This document shows, piece after piece, positions 22,810-31,617 of a DNA stretch of 64,000 bases. The notes under the pieces were generated by a model. That model saw only the letters and a program-made list of their open reading frames with translations, did not search any database and was not told the origin of the DNA. How positions within the stretch are numbered: position 1 is the stretch's first letter; every line of letters begins with the position of its first letter. The position numbers and the translations under genes were made by a program. Source of the stretch: Gaiellaceae bacterium. GTDB taxonomy: Bacteria; Actinomycetota; Thermoleophilia; Gaiellales; Gaiellaceae. The DNA is taken from positions 124,001 through 188,000 of the forward strand of contig JAUJMY010000003.1 in assembly GCA_030446625.1 (NCBI GenBank), given 5' to 3'.

Positions 22810-24732
22810 TTGTCGGTGCCGAACGGAATGTTTACACCGGGGAAACGGGTTTGGGTGAACGTGACCGCCGCGTCGGTGGGGCTGGTCACGCTCGTACTCG
22901 CGTACGACGGCGGCGCCTACGCGCTCCTTCCGCGCTCGCTCCTCGCGATCGGCGTCTGGAGCGCGATCGTCATCGCCACCTTCCTCGGGGTCTGGCGAAC
23001 GCACTCGCTACCCCGACCGGCTCTCGCAGCCGGTTCGCTGCTCGGCGCCTTGCTCGTCCTGACCGGACTCTCGATCGTCTGGACAGAGAATCCGGAGAGG
23101 ACCTTCGCGGAGTTCAATCGCGTCGCGTTGTACCTGGGCGTCTTCGTCGTCGCGCTCATGCCGCGCCGCCTCCCGACCGCACGCGCGTGGAGCAACGGGT
23201 TCGCGATCGCAATCGTGCTGACGGGCCTGCTCGCGCTCGCGAGCAGGCTCTTCCACGATGCAATCGGCGCAGGCGACACCACACCTCTCCTCAGCCATCC
23301 GATCGGGTATTGGAACGGTCTGGCGATGCTCGTCGGGATCGGGATCCCGCTGCTCCTGCGGCTCGCAGTCGACGCGGAGGGCGCGATCCGGCGAGGGCTC
23401 GCCGTCGCGCCGTTCCCGGCGCTCGTCGCGACGCTCTACCTCACGTCGTCGCGTGGCGGAAGCGTGACCGCCCTCGTGGGTGCGGCGGCGTTCGTCGCGC
23501 TGAGCCGGCGCCGGTGGCAGGCGAGCCTCGCGCTCGCGCTCGCCGCGCTCGGCGGCGCCGGCGCCGTCGCGGTCCTGCGCGGCAACCGCGCGCTCGTCGA
23601 TGGACCCTTCGCCTCCGCCGAGGCGGCGAGGCAGGGCGTCGTCGCGGCGCTCGCGATCGGAGGGCTCTGCGCCGCGGCCGCGCTCCTCTATGCCGCGTTC
23701 GGGCGCATCTCGTTACGCGCACGCGTGGGCGCGCCCGCCCGCCGTGCGCTCGTCGCCGGAGCCGCCGTCGTCGTGCTCGCCGGCGTCGGCCTGTCAGACC
23801 CCCTCGAGCGCTTCGACGACTTCCGCGCGCCTCCCGGGGACAACTCTGCGTCCGCGGGGCTCGTCGAGTCGCACTTCACGAGCGTCAACGGGAGCGGGCG
23901 CTGGCAGTTCTGGACGGCCGCGATCGATGCGTTCGAGTCGGCGCCGCTGCTGGGCCGCGGCGCCGGCTCGTTCGAGGCGTGGTGGGCGCAGGAGCGCACG
24001 ATCAGCATGTTCGTGCGCGACGCGCACTCGCTGTACCTCGAGACGCTCGCGGAGCTCGGCCTCGCAGGCTTCCTCCTCGTTATCGGCATCGTCGCGACGG
24101 GCGTCGCCACCGGCGTCAGGCGCGCGGCCCGTGAAGGCGGCGCCGCGTCAACGGCGGCGGCGCTGACGGCGGCCTTCATCGCGTACGCGGCTGCCGTCAG
24201 CATCGACTGGATGTGGGAGATGACGGTCGTCAGCGTCGTCGGCGTCGCCTGTCTCGGGCTGCTGACGGGCGCCGCGACCACAACGCCATCGCCGCACCTG
24301 GTCGGGCTCGAGGTCGGTAACCGTCGCGCGCGCGGGAGGCGCTTCGGTCTCGGCGCTGCCGGCCTCGTCGCGGGATGGCTCCTCGTCTGCGGGCAGGCGA
24401 TTCCGCTGCTGACGCAGCTGAAGATCGAGGACAGCCAAGCGGCGGTCGCGCGCGACGATGCCGCCGCGGCCCTCGACGACGCGCGCGCCGCGCGCGGTCT
24501 CCAGCCATGGGCGGCGTCACCGTACGTGCAGCTCGCGTTGGTGGAGGAGCAGCTCGGAGAGCTCGACGTCGCACGCTATTGGATCTCCGAGGCGATCGAG
24601 CGCGCCGACGACGACTGGAGGCTCTGGTTCATCAAGGCGCGCCTCGAGACGAATGCCGGAGACATCGACGAAGCGCGCGAGAGCCTCGCGCGCGCGCGAG
24701 AGCTCAACCCGCGCTCGCAGCTCTTCCTGTGA
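22810..24732 (+). CDS. O-antigen ligase-family membrane protein with C-terminal TPR-like region
   Basis: This 640-residue protein has about 12 membrane segments (about 15-535) with Wzy_C landmarks: SHPIGYWNGLAMLVG, LYLTSSRGGSVTALVGA and DAHSLYLETLAELGLAGF. A soluble tail follows (about 540-640) with paired helices and RADDDWRLWFIKARLETNAG, a TPR-like repeat region. Ligases of this shape (PglL/O-OTase-like and WaaL-like) attach or polymerise lipid-linked glycans outside the membrane, and TPR tails often bind protein partners. Start is TTG 22810, GTG 22816 or ATG 22828. The divergent Ser-rich anchored protein could be its acceptor; this is untested. Confidence 0.82.
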   Translation: MSVPNGMFTPGKRVWVNVTAASVGLVTLVLAYDGGAYALLPRSLLAIGVWSAIVIATFLGVWRTHSLPRPALAAGSLLGALLVLTGLSIVWTENPERTFAEFNRVALYLGVFVVALMPRRLPTARAWSNGFAIAIVLTGLLALASRLFHDAIGAGDTTPLLSHPIGYWNGLAMLVGIGIPLLLRLAVDAEGAIRRGLAVAPFPALVATLYLTSSRGGSVTALVGAAAFVALSRRRWQASLALALAALGGAGAVAVLRGNRALVDGPFASAEAARQGVVAALAIGGLCAAAALLYAAFGRISLRARVGAPARRALVAGAAVVVLAGVGLSDPLERFDDFRAPPGDNSASAGLVESHFTSVNGSGRWQFWTAAIDAFESAPLLGRGAGSFEAWWAQERTISMFVRDAHSLYLETLAELGLAGFLLVIGIVATGVATGVRRAAREGGAASTAAALTAAFIAYAAAVSIDWMWEMTVVSVVGVACLGLLTGAATTTPSPHLVGLEVGNRRARGRRFGLGAAGLVAGWLLVCGQAIPLLTQLKIEDSQAAVARDDAAAALDDARAARGLQPWAASPYVQLALVEEQLGELDVARYWISEAIERADDDWRLWFIKARLETNAGDIDEARESLARARELNPRSQLFL

Positions 24733-24812
24733 TGAGATGAGCTTCGGGCTGCTACCGCCGACTCTCCGTCAGCTGCGCGCCGGCGCTCGGACGCTCGCGG
24801 GAGGACGTGACG

Positions 24813-26270
24813 ATGATCGAGCGTGAGCGTTCGCGGCTCCCGACACGGGAGCCCGTCGAGGGATCCGATTCGCGCGGCCTCCTCGAAACGCTCGTCGATC
24901 CCACGGGCGAGCTCGCGCCGGGTCACCGCGCCGGTGTCTGGCGCGATGCCCTCCTGCGCCGGATGCTCGCCGTCGCGGACGCAGCCGCGGTCGTGCTCGT
25001 CAGCGTTGCGATTGGCGTGGCACCCGAGGACGGCGCCGACGCCGGTCTCTGGTCGGCAGTCCTCCTTCCCGTGTGGCTCCTCCTCGCGAAGCTGCACGGG
25101 CTCTACGACCGCGACCAGCGCTCGCTCCGGCACCTCACGGTCGACGAGCTGCCCGGCGTGTTCCTCTGGGCACTCACCGGAACGGCCACGATGTCGTTCC
25201 TGCTCATGCTGACGCCGGCGGGGTCGCTCGAGCTGACGACGTTGCTCCGCGCCGCCATCGTCGCCGGGGTCGCGGCGTTCGTGCTCCGCAGCGTCGCGCG
25301 CCTGCTCTGGCGGTGGAGCACGCCGCCCGAGCTGACGCTCATCGTCGGCGACGGAGCGCTCGCAGCCGCAACACGGAGGAAGCTGGAGCTCTTTCCCGAC
25401 ACGCACGTGCAGCTCGTCGCGGGCGAGGCGGAGGTGACGCTGGACGAGCTTCGCGAGCACCGTCAGCGCCTGGCGCAGCACGACCGCGTGATCCTCGCGT
25501 CGCAGACGATCGACGAGGCCGTGATCGCGGAGCTCGTCGCCTTCTGCCGCGAGGCGCACGTCAAGCTCAGCGTCGTCCCGCCGGCGCGCGGGATGTTCGG
25601 CACCGCGGTGCGTCTCGACCACCTCGCGGACCTCCCGATCGTCGAGTACAACACGTGGGACGTCTCGCGCTCGACGCTCTTCTTGAAGCGCGTGCTCGAC
25701 GTCGCGGTCGCGACCGTCGCGCTCGTGGTGCTCCTCCCGGTGTGCGTCGCCGTTGCGGGCGCGATCCTCGTCGACAGCGGTCGCCCCGTGCTGTTCGCGC
25801 AGCGGCGCGCGGGCATGCGAGGCGCGCCCTTCGACATGTTCAAGTTCCGGACGATGGTCCGGAACGCGGAAGACCTGCTCGGCGAGCTCGTCACCTTCGG
25901 CGAGCTGCGCGAGCCGATGTTCAAGCTCGTCAACGACCCGCGCGTGACGCGTGTCGGTCGGTTCCTCCGGCGCACGAGCCTCGACGAGATCCCACAGCTC
26001 TTCAACGTGGTCCGCGGTGACATGAGCCTCGTCGGCCCACGCCCCGAGCAGGTCGAGCTCGTGGAGCGCTACCTGCCGGAATACCGCTTTCGGCTCGCGG
26101 TCAAGCCCGGCATCACCGGGCCGATGCAGGTCTACGGCCGCGGCGACCTCACCTTCGAGGAGCGGCTGGCCGTGGAGCGCGAGTACGTCGAGAACGTCTC
26201 CTTGCGCCGCGACCTCAGAATCCTGGCGCTGACGGTCTCGGCGATCTTCGGCGGCCGCGGCGCGTTCTGA
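24813..26270 (+). CDS. Polyprenyl-phosphate sugar-1-phosphate transferase (WbaP/WecA-like PHPT family)
   Basis: This 485-residue enzyme would start glycan synthesis by moving a sugar phosphate from a nucleotide sugar to undecaprenyl phosphate. The N-terminal half has about four membrane helices and a CoA-binding-like domain (140-260). The C-terminal catalytic part (about 285-485) has KRVLDVAVATVAL, VLFAQRRAGMRG, FDMFKFRTM, RRTSLDEIPQLFNV and DMSLVGPRPE, all hallmarks of bacterial sugar transferases (PF02397). ATG 24813 is preferred over GTG 24807 because a GGGAGG ribosome-binding site is 8 bases from the ATG but only 2 from the GTG. It is the only such initiating enzyme seen in the window. 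Confidence 0.95.
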   Translation: MIERERSRLPTREPVEGSDSRGLLETLVDPTGELAPGHRAGVWRDALLRRMLAVADAAAVVLVSVAIGVAPEDGADAGLWSAVLLPVWLLLAKLHGLYDRDQRSLRHLTVDELPGVFLWALTGTATMSFLLMLTPAGSLELTTLLRAAIVAGVAAFVLRSVARLLWRWSTPPELTLIVGDGALAAATRRKLELFPDTHVQLVAGEAEVTLDELREHRQRLAQHDRVILASQTIDEAVIAELVAFCREAHVKLSVVPPARGMFGTAVRLDHLADLPIVEYNTWDVSRSTLFLKRVLDVAVATVALVVLLPVCVAVAGAILVDSGRPVLFAQRRAGMRGAPFDMFKFRTMVRNAEDLLGELVTFGELREPMFKLVNDPRVTRVGRFLRRTSLDEIPQLFNVVRGDMSLVGPRPEQVELVERYLPEYRFRLAVKPGITGPMQVYGRGDLTFEERLAVEREYVENVSLRRDLRILALTVSAIFGGRGAF

Positions 26271-26277
26271 GGCCGCG

Positions 26278-27423
26278 CTACGGCGAGACGGCTTCCGCGA
26301 TCAGCTCCGCCCACGACGGCCCGAGTCGCGCGAGCGCGCGCGACCGCTCGAGCGCAGCGGCTGCGAGCTCCGCGCGGCGCCCCTCGTCGCGCGCGAGCAG
26401 GCGCAGGTGGGCCGCGAGCGCACCGGCGTCGCCCGGCTCGAAGTAGAGGACGGCGTTGCCGCCGATCTCGCGATGCGGCGGGATCGCCGTTGCGATCGTC
26501 GGGAGACCGAAGGCGAGGCTCTCCGCGACCGGCAGGCCGTAGCCCTCGTACGCGGAGGGGCTGACGCTCGCGTGGGCGCACGCGTACAGCCGCTCCAGCT
26601 CGAGCTCCTCGAGCCATCCCGCGAAGCGGACCGTGTCCGCTACCCCCTGAGCCGCCGCGCGCCGCTGAAGCTGGTCCTCCCGGCCCTCGGTCGGGCCCGC
26701 GAAGACGACCTCGCGACGCTCCTCCGGATCGAGCAGCGCGACGGCGTCGATCACCGTCTCGATCCGCTTGTACGGGCGCAGGGCGCCGACGACGATGATC
26801 GGACCACGTACGTCGCCGCCGGGCCTCGACACGCGCGGCCGCGGGTGGTGCGCGACCACGCGTAGCGGCACCTTCTCGCCGAGGGTGGCCGCGATCTCAC
26901 GGCGCGAGAATTCCGAGACCGTGATCATGAGACGCGCGCGACGCGCGGCCCGCGGCACGACGAAGCGGTAGTAGGCGCCTTCGAGGCGGCTACTCGTCGC
27001 CGGATCCGTAAGGCGCCGCACGTCGTGCACGACGAGCACGAGTGACGCGCGTCCCCAAAGCGCTCCCTGTTCGCCGAGCGCGACGACGACGGTCGCGGGG
27101 CCGTCGCGCAATGGTGCCAGCACGTGCTGCACGAGAATCCGCAGGAGCCGCGGCCGCGTCCTTGCGATCGGCGACCAGAACCGCGTCCCTGCCGGGAACA
27201 CCTTCTCCAGCAGCGCCCGCGTCTCGCGCGCGCACCGAACCTCGAGCTCGACCTCCGCCGGCGGCACGGCGGCGAGGTCGGAGGCGAGCGCGAGCACTTG
27301 TCTTCCGACGCCCGAATACTGCGGCGCTACCTGGAGAGCGTCGAGTGCGAGCCGGCGCGGGGCGGCTGGAAGAGTGCGTCCGATACGATCCCGCCTCTGC
27401 GGTCGAAGAGCAGGGACGAACAC
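26278..27423 (-). CDS. GT4-family glycosyltransferase (GT-B fold)
   Basis: This 381-residue GT-B transferase begins at GTG 27423, the only in-frame start before the next gene's promoter space. LDALQVAPQYSGVGRQV gives the acceptor-side glycine loop, VHDVRRLTDP and TVSEFSRREIAATLG follow, and the donor domain has IIVVGALRPYKRIETVIDA and SAYEGYGLPVAESLAFG with a clear EX7E. The pattern resembles mannosyl/rhamnosyl transferases of the WbdA/MtfB type. It converges tightly on the sugar transferase gene (7 bases between stops) and is divergent from the NeuB-type operon with 51 bases between starts, so one intergenic region may drive both. Confidence 0.88.
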   Translation of the reverse strand: MFVPALRPQRRDRIGRTLPAAPRRLALDALQVAPQYSGVGRQVLALASDLAAVPPAEVELEVRCARETRALLEKVFPAGTRFWSPIARTRPRLLRILVQHVLAPLRDGPATVVVALGEQGALWGRASLVLVVHDVRRLTDPATSSRLEGAYYRFVVPRAARRARLMITVSEFSRREIAATLGEKVPLRVVAHHPRPRVSRPGGDVRGPIIVVGALRPYKRIETVIDAVALLDPEERREVVFAGPTEGREDQLQRRAAAQGVADTVRFAGWLEELELERLYACAHASVSPSAYEGYGLPVAESLAFGLPTIATAIPPHREIGGNAVLYFEPGDAGALAAHLRLLARDEGRRAELAAAALERSRALARLGPSWAELIAEAVSP

Positions 27424-27474
27424 GATCCTTCCAAAGACGGAGACTCTGTACCTCGAGACGGAGATGGATGCGTT
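27424..27474. promoter_or_regulatory. Divergent intergenic region, GT4 and NeuB-type operon
   Basis: This 51-base space separates two outward-facing genes, so it must hold at least part of both promoters and ribosome-binding sites. A GGAG element precedes the ATG at 27475 by about 10 bases. I cannot assign -35 or -10 boxes with confidence. Confidence 0.4.
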
Positions 27475-28605
27475 ATGAGCCTCATTCCCAACCGCGGCCC
27501 CGGCCTGCAGATCGAGAGCGTCGAGATCGGCGATGCGACCGACTGCTACGTGATCGCGGAGATCGGCCACAACCACCAGGGCGATCTCGAGCAGGCGAAG
27601 ACGCTCTTCACCGAGGCGCAGCGGTGCGGCGCGCAGGCGGTGAAGATCCAGAAGCGCGACAACCGCTCCCTCTACACGGCGGAGTTCTTCAACAAGCCGT
27701 ACGACAACGAGAACAGCTTCGGGCCGACGTACGGTGCGCACCGCGAGGCGCTCGAGTTCGGCCGCGACGAATACCTCGAGCTGAAGCGCCATGCGGCCGA
27801 GCTCGGAATCGCCTTCTTCGCGACCGCCTTCGACTTCGCGAGCACGGACTTCCTCGTGGATCTCGACATGCCCGCGTACAAGATCGCGTCCGGCGACCTG
27901 ACGAACACGCCGCTGCTGCGCTACGTCGCGCAGACGGGGAGACCGGTGATCTTCTCGACCGGCGCAGGGACCCTCGACGACGTGCGGCGGGCGTACGACA
28001 CGGTGTCCGAGATCAACCCGCAGGTGGCGATCCTCCAGTGCACAGCGGGGTATCCCGCAGAGTGGGAGGAGCTGGATCTGCGTGTGATCGACACGTACCG
28101 GCAGCTGTTCCCGGACACCGTCGTCGGCTTCTCGGGCCACGACAACGGCATCGCGATGGCCGTCGCCGCGTACGTCCTCGGCGCCCGGATCGTGGAGAAG
28201 CACTTCACCCTCAACCGCGCTGCCAAGGGGACGGACCACCGTTTCTCGCTCGAGCCGCAGGGACTGCGCAAGATGGTGCGCGATCTCCAGCGCACGCAAA
28301 CGGCGCTGGGAGACGGCACGAAGACGATGTACCCGAGCGAGGTCGAGCCGGCGCGGAAGATGGGCAAGAAGCTCGTCGCCGCGCGCGATCTGCCCGCGGG
28401 CCACACGCTGTCGAACGGGGACATCGCGCTCAAGTCGCCGGGCGACGGCCTGCCGCCCTACGAGCTCGAGCGGGTCGTCGGTCGCATGTTGCGCCATCCC
28501 GTGCAGGTCGACACCGCGCTGACGTTCGAGCATCTCGAGGAGCTCCTCCCGACGGAGATCGTCGGCGTCTCCGGAGCCGGCGCGATGCGCCAGCTCGGCG
28601 ACTGA
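27475..28605 (+). CDS. NeuB-family ulosonic-acid synthase (sialic-acid synthase-like)
   Basis: This 376-residue enzyme should condense phosphoenolpyruvate with an aldose to give a nonulosonic acid. The TIM barrel (1-290) has VIAEIGHNHQGD, VKIQKRDNRSLYT, FFATAFDFAST, YKIASGDLTNTPLL, LQCTAGYPA, GFSGHDNGI and VEKHFTLNRAAKGTDH. These include the metal- and PEP-binding residues known in NeuB. A SAF/antifreeze-like C-terminal domain (about 310-365, KKLVAARDLPAGHTL) closes the partner active site in the dimer. Start ATG 27475. It heads a five-gene run (SDR, aldehyde dehydrogenase, CMP-sugar synthetase, transketolase). No hydrolysing 2-epimerase (NeuC) is nearby, so the acceptor sugar may be unusual. 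Confidence 0.92.
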   Translation: MSLIPNRGPGLQIESVEIGDATDCYVIAEIGHNHQGDLEQAKTLFTEAQRCGAQAVKIQKRDNRSLYTAEFFNKPYDNENSFGPTYGAHREALEFGRDEYLELKRHAAELGIAFFATAFDFASTDFLVDLDMPAYKIASGDLTNTPLLRYVAQTGRPVIFSTGAGTLDDVRRAYDTVSEINPQVAILQCTAGYPAEWEELDLRVIDTYRQLFPDTVVGFSGHDNGIAMAVAAYVLGARIVEKHFTLNRAAKGTDHRFSLEPQGLRKMVRDLQRTQTALGDGTKTMYPSEVEPARKMGKKLVAARDLPAGHTLSNGDIALKSPGDGLPPYELERVVGRMLRHPVQVDTALTFEHLEELLPTEIVGVSGAGAMRQLGD

Positions 28606-28638
28606 CGACGCGGCTCGCCGGCTTTGCCCGCGGGAACG

Positions 28639-29424
28639 ATGCGACAGGTCTCCGAAACGGCACTCGCGACCGTCGACGCGCCACTCCGCGGCCGCATCGC
28701 GATCGTCACGGGCGCGCTCGGCAAGCTCGGGCCCGTGTGGGCGGAGGCGCTCGCGGAGGCCGGAGCGACCGTCGTGCCCGTCGACCTTCGCGACGGTGAC
28801 GGCGTGCTCTGCGCCGACGTGACCGACCGCGCAGCGCTCGACGAGGCGCGCGAGCGCGTCGAAGCCGAGCACGGCACGCCGCACGTCCTCGTGAACAACG
28901 CCGGCGTCGACCAGCCGCCGGCGGCGGCCGCGACGACGTACGCCGTGGAGGACGTGCCCCTCGAGGACTTCCGGCGGACGCTCGACGTCAACCTGGCCGG
29001 AACGTTCAACGCGATCCAGGTCTTCGGGTCGGCGATGCGTGACGCCGGCCGCGGCTCGATCGTCAACATCGGCTCCCTCTATGCGTCGATCGCGGCAGAG
29101 CCGCGCTTCTACGACCACATGGACGCCGACCCGCCGTTCCTGAAGCCCGCCGCGTACGGCGCGTCGAAGGCGGGCGTCGTCAACCTGACCCGCTACTTCG
29201 CGCGGCTCTGGGGGCCGAGCGGCGTACGCGTGAACGCGCTCTCGCCCGGCGGCGTGCGCGGCGGGCAGGATCCCGACTTCCTGCGCAAGTACAACGAGCG
29301 CGTGCCGCTAGGCCGGATGGCGGAGGCTGACGACCTCGTCGGGCCGCTGCTGTTCCTCGCGTCCGATGCGTCGCGCTACGTCACCGGGCACGAGCTGCGC
29401 GTCGACGGAGGATTCACGGCATGA
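28639..29424 (+). CDS. Short-chain dehydrogenase/reductase (PtmA-like)
   Basis: This 261-residue classical SDR has VTGALGKLGPVWAEAL (dinucleotide loop), VNNAGVD, NIGSLYASI (catalytic Ser) and YGASKAGVVNLTRYF (catalytic Tyr and Lys). The SLYAS and long loop before the Tyr recall PtmA-type reductases that sit next to NeuB-like synthases in flagellin-glycan loci. Start is ATG 28639; TTG 28624 is an alternative five codons upstream. It ends in an ATGA overlap with the aldehyde dehydrogenase gene. Oxidation or reduction of the ulosonic acid or its precursor is the likely job. Substrate unknown. Confidence 0.88.
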   Translation: MRQVSETALATVDAPLRGRIAIVTGALGKLGPVWAEALAEAGATVVPVDLRDGDGVLCADVTDRAALDEARERVEAEHGTPHVLVNNAGVDQPPAAAATTYAVEDVPLEDFRRTLDVNLAGTFNAIQVFGSAMRDAGRGSIVNIGSLYASIAAEPRFYDHMDADPPFLKPAAYGASKAGVVNLTRYFARLWGPSGVRVNALSPGGVRGGQDPDFLRKYNERVPLGRMAEADDLVGPLLFLASDASRYVTGHELRVDGGFTA

Positions 29425-30899
29425 CGATCGTCGCACCGCCCGAGACGGAGACGGTGTCGAACGTCATCGGCGGCGAGGAGCGCCCGGCCGCGAGCGGCGA
29501 GACGTTCGAGAAGCTCAGCCCTGCCACCGGGCGCGTGATCAGCGTCGTCGCACGCTCCGACGCGCGCGACGTCGACGCTGCCGTGACTGCGGCAGTGGCG
29601 GCGCAGCCCGAGTGGGCGCGGACCACGGTCGCCGAGCGCGGAGCACGCCTCCGGCGGATCGCGCAGCTCCTCGAGCGCGACCGGGAGGAGCTCGCCGCGA
29701 TCGTCCACGTCGAGACGGGCAAGTCGCCGAAGGACGCGCGCGGCGAGACGGACGCCGCGATCGAGATGGGCTACTTCGTCGCCGGCGAGGGCCGCCGCTT
29801 CTACGGCCGGACGACGACGAGCGCGGTCGCGAACCGGCAGGCGATGACGGTCCGACAGCCGCTCGGCGTCGCCGGGCTGATCATCGCGGCGAACACGCCG
29901 ATCGCCAACGTCGCGTGGAAGGTGTTCCCCTCTCTCCTCTGCGGGAACGCGGCCGTCCTGAAGGCGTCCGAGGACACGCCGCAGACGGCGCTCGCCTTCG
30001 CGCGGCTCGCGGCCGAAGCGCGTCTGCCCCCCGGCGTCCTCAACGTGGTGCACGGCTTTGGCAAGGAGGCCGGACAGCCGCTCGTCGAGGACGAACGCGT
30101 CGCCGTCGTGAGCTTCACGGGATCGACCGCCGTCGGGCGCATGATCGCGCGCGTCGCAGGCGAGCGCTTGGCCAAGGTCTGCCTCGAGCTGGGCGGCAAG
30201 AATCCGCTGATCGTCTGCGACGACGCAGACCTCGAGCGTGCCGCGGAGGCTGCGGCGCTTTCCGCCTTCTCGAACGCCGGGCAGCGGTGCGCCGCGGGCA
30301 GCAGGATCCTCGTCTTCGACTCGGTCTATGACCGCTTCAAGGAGCTCCTCGTCGAGCGCGCGAACGCGCAGCGCGTCGGCGCTGGTGAAGACGACGACTT
30401 CGGCGCTGTGATCAACGAGCGCCAGCTCCAGTCGATGCTCGACGCGATCGACCGCGCCCGCGACAACGGCGCGACCGTCGTCACCGGCGGCACGAGGCTG
30501 ACGGGGCCGGAGCACGACGGCGGCTTCTACCTCGCACCGACGCTCGTGGAGGACGCGGCACTCGAGGACGAGATCTCCTGCACGGAGCTGTTCGGGCCGA
30601 TCGCGACGCTGCACCGCGTGTCGTCGTTCGAGGAGGCGCTCGACGCCGCGCACGCGACGCCGTACGGGCTTACGGCCGCGATCTGGACGGCGAGCATCCA
30701 CCGTGCTCAGGAGTTCGTCGCACGCGTGCAGAGCGGGGTCGCGTCCGTGAACGGCCCGACCTACGGCTCGGAGCCGCACATGCCGTTCGGCGGCTTGCGC
30801 AACTCCGGCACGGGCTGGCGCGAGGCCGGGACGGAGGCGCTCGACGTGTATTCCGACTGGAAGACGGTGTACCTGAACCATGATCCCGCGGCCCTCTAG
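29421..30899 (+). CDS. NAD(P)-dependent aldehyde dehydrogenase
   Basis: This 492-residue protein is a complete aldehyde dehydrogenase. It shows IIAANTPIANVAWKVFPSLL, VSFTGSTAVGR, the catalytic Glu in LELGGKNPLIV and the catalytic Cys in SNAGQRCAAGSR. TELFGPIATL and PFGGLRNSGTG are the usual C-terminal motifs. It would oxidise an aldehyde to an acid. Its ATGA overlap with the SDR and 20-base overlap with the CMP-sugar synthetase place it firmly in the NeuB-type operon. Together they suggest a sugar aldehyde intermediate. An aldehyde dehydrogenase is not part of the standard sialic, legionaminic or pseudaminic pathways. Confidence 0.92.
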   Translation: MTIVAPPETETVSNVIGGEERPAASGETFEKLSPATGRVISVVARSDARDVDAAVTAAVAAQPEWARTTVAERGARLRRIAQLLERDREELAAIVHVETGKSPKDARGETDAAIEMGYFVAGEGRRFYGRTTTSAVANRQAMTVRQPLGVAGLIIAANTPIANVAWKVFPSLLCGNAAVLKASEDTPQTALAFARLAAEARLPPGVLNVVHGFGKEAGQPLVEDERVAVVSFTGSTAVGRMIARVAGERLAKVCLELGGKNPLIVCDDADLERAAEAAALSAFSNAGQRCAAGSRILVFDSVYDRFKELLVERANAQRVGAGEDDDFGAVINERQLQSMLDAIDRARDNGATVVTGGTRLTGPEHDGGFYLAPTLVEDAALEDEISCTELFGPIATLHRVSSFEEALDAAHATPYGLTAAIWTASIHRAQEFVARVQSGVASVNGPTYGSEPHMPFGGLRNSGTGWREAGTEALDVYSDWKTVYLNHDPAAL

Positions 30900-31617
30900 C
30901 GTCGCGCTCGTTCCGGCGCGGGCCGGGTCGTTGCGCGTGCCGCGGAAGAACGTCCTTGCGCTCGCCGGCCATCCGCTGATCGCATACACGATCGCGGCGG
31001 CGCGCGAGAGCGGCGTCTTCGAGGCGGTGGTCGTCTCGACGGACGCGCCGCAGATCGCCGAGATCGCGAGTCACTACGGCGCGGACGTCTGCGAGCTGCG
31101 GCCCGCGGAGCTCGCGACGGCGACCTCGCCGGACATCGAGTGGGTGCTGCACGCGATGGACGGTCGCGAGGAGGATCTGTTTGCGATCTTGCGGCCGACG
31201 AGCCCGTTCCGCACCGGCGCGACGATCGTGCGGGCCGTCGACCGTCTGCTCACGCTCGGGGAGGACGCCGACTCGATACGCGCCGTCGAGCTCGTCCGGC
31301 AGCATCCGGCGAAGATGTGGGAGCTGGAAGGAGATCTGATGCGGCCGCTGCTGCCACAGCCGGCGGACGGGACGCCGCTGCACTCGCGCCAGTACCAGGC
31401 CCTGCCGCCCGTCTACGTCCAGAACTCGAGCCTCGAGATCGCTTGGACACGGGTGCTGCGCGACGACGGCACGATCTCCGGCCGGAGACTCGCTCCGTTC
31501 TTCACCGTGGGCCACGAGGGCTTCACGATCGACTATCCGGAAGACGTCGAGCGCGCGGAGGCGCTGGTGGCGCGGGGCGAGGCCGAGCTTCCGCGCGTCC
31601 GCGAGACGGTCGCGTGA
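30880..31617 (+). CDS. CMP-sugar synthetase (acylneuraminate cytidylyltransferase-like)
   Basis: This 245-residue enzyme starts SVALVPARAGSLRVPRKNV, a version of the NeuA/KdsB P-loop-like CTP site, and continues with LALAGHPLIAYTIAAA, VVVSTDAPQIAEIA and FAILRPTSPFRTGATIV. It should join the ulosonic acid made by the NeuB-like enzyme to CMP. The final part keeps the IDYPEDVERAE stretch common to the family. Start ATG 30880 lies inside the aldehyde dehydrogenase gene (20-base overlap). It ends in a GTGA overlap with the transketolase gene. Sugar specificity not predictable from sequence. Confidence 0.9.
   Translation: MIPRPSSVALVPARAGSLRVPRKNVLALAGHPLIAYTIAAARESGVFEAVVVSTDAPQIAEIASHYGADVCELRPAELATATSPDIEWVLHAMDGREEDLFAILRPTSPFRTGATIVRAVDRLLTLGEDADSIRAVELVRQHPAKMWELEGDLMRPLLPQPADGTPLHSRQYQALPPVYVQNSSLEIAWTRVLRDDGTISGRRLAPFFTVGHEGFTIDYPEDVERAEALVARGEAELPRVRETVA

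Noticed and set aside
26278-29118. A 946-codon open frame on the minus strand across the NeuB-type genes
   Set aside because: Only the part from 27423 downward has protein motifs (GT4). The rest is the complement of strongly biased coding DNA, where long antisense frames are expected at this GC content. Similar shadows occur across the window and were left out.
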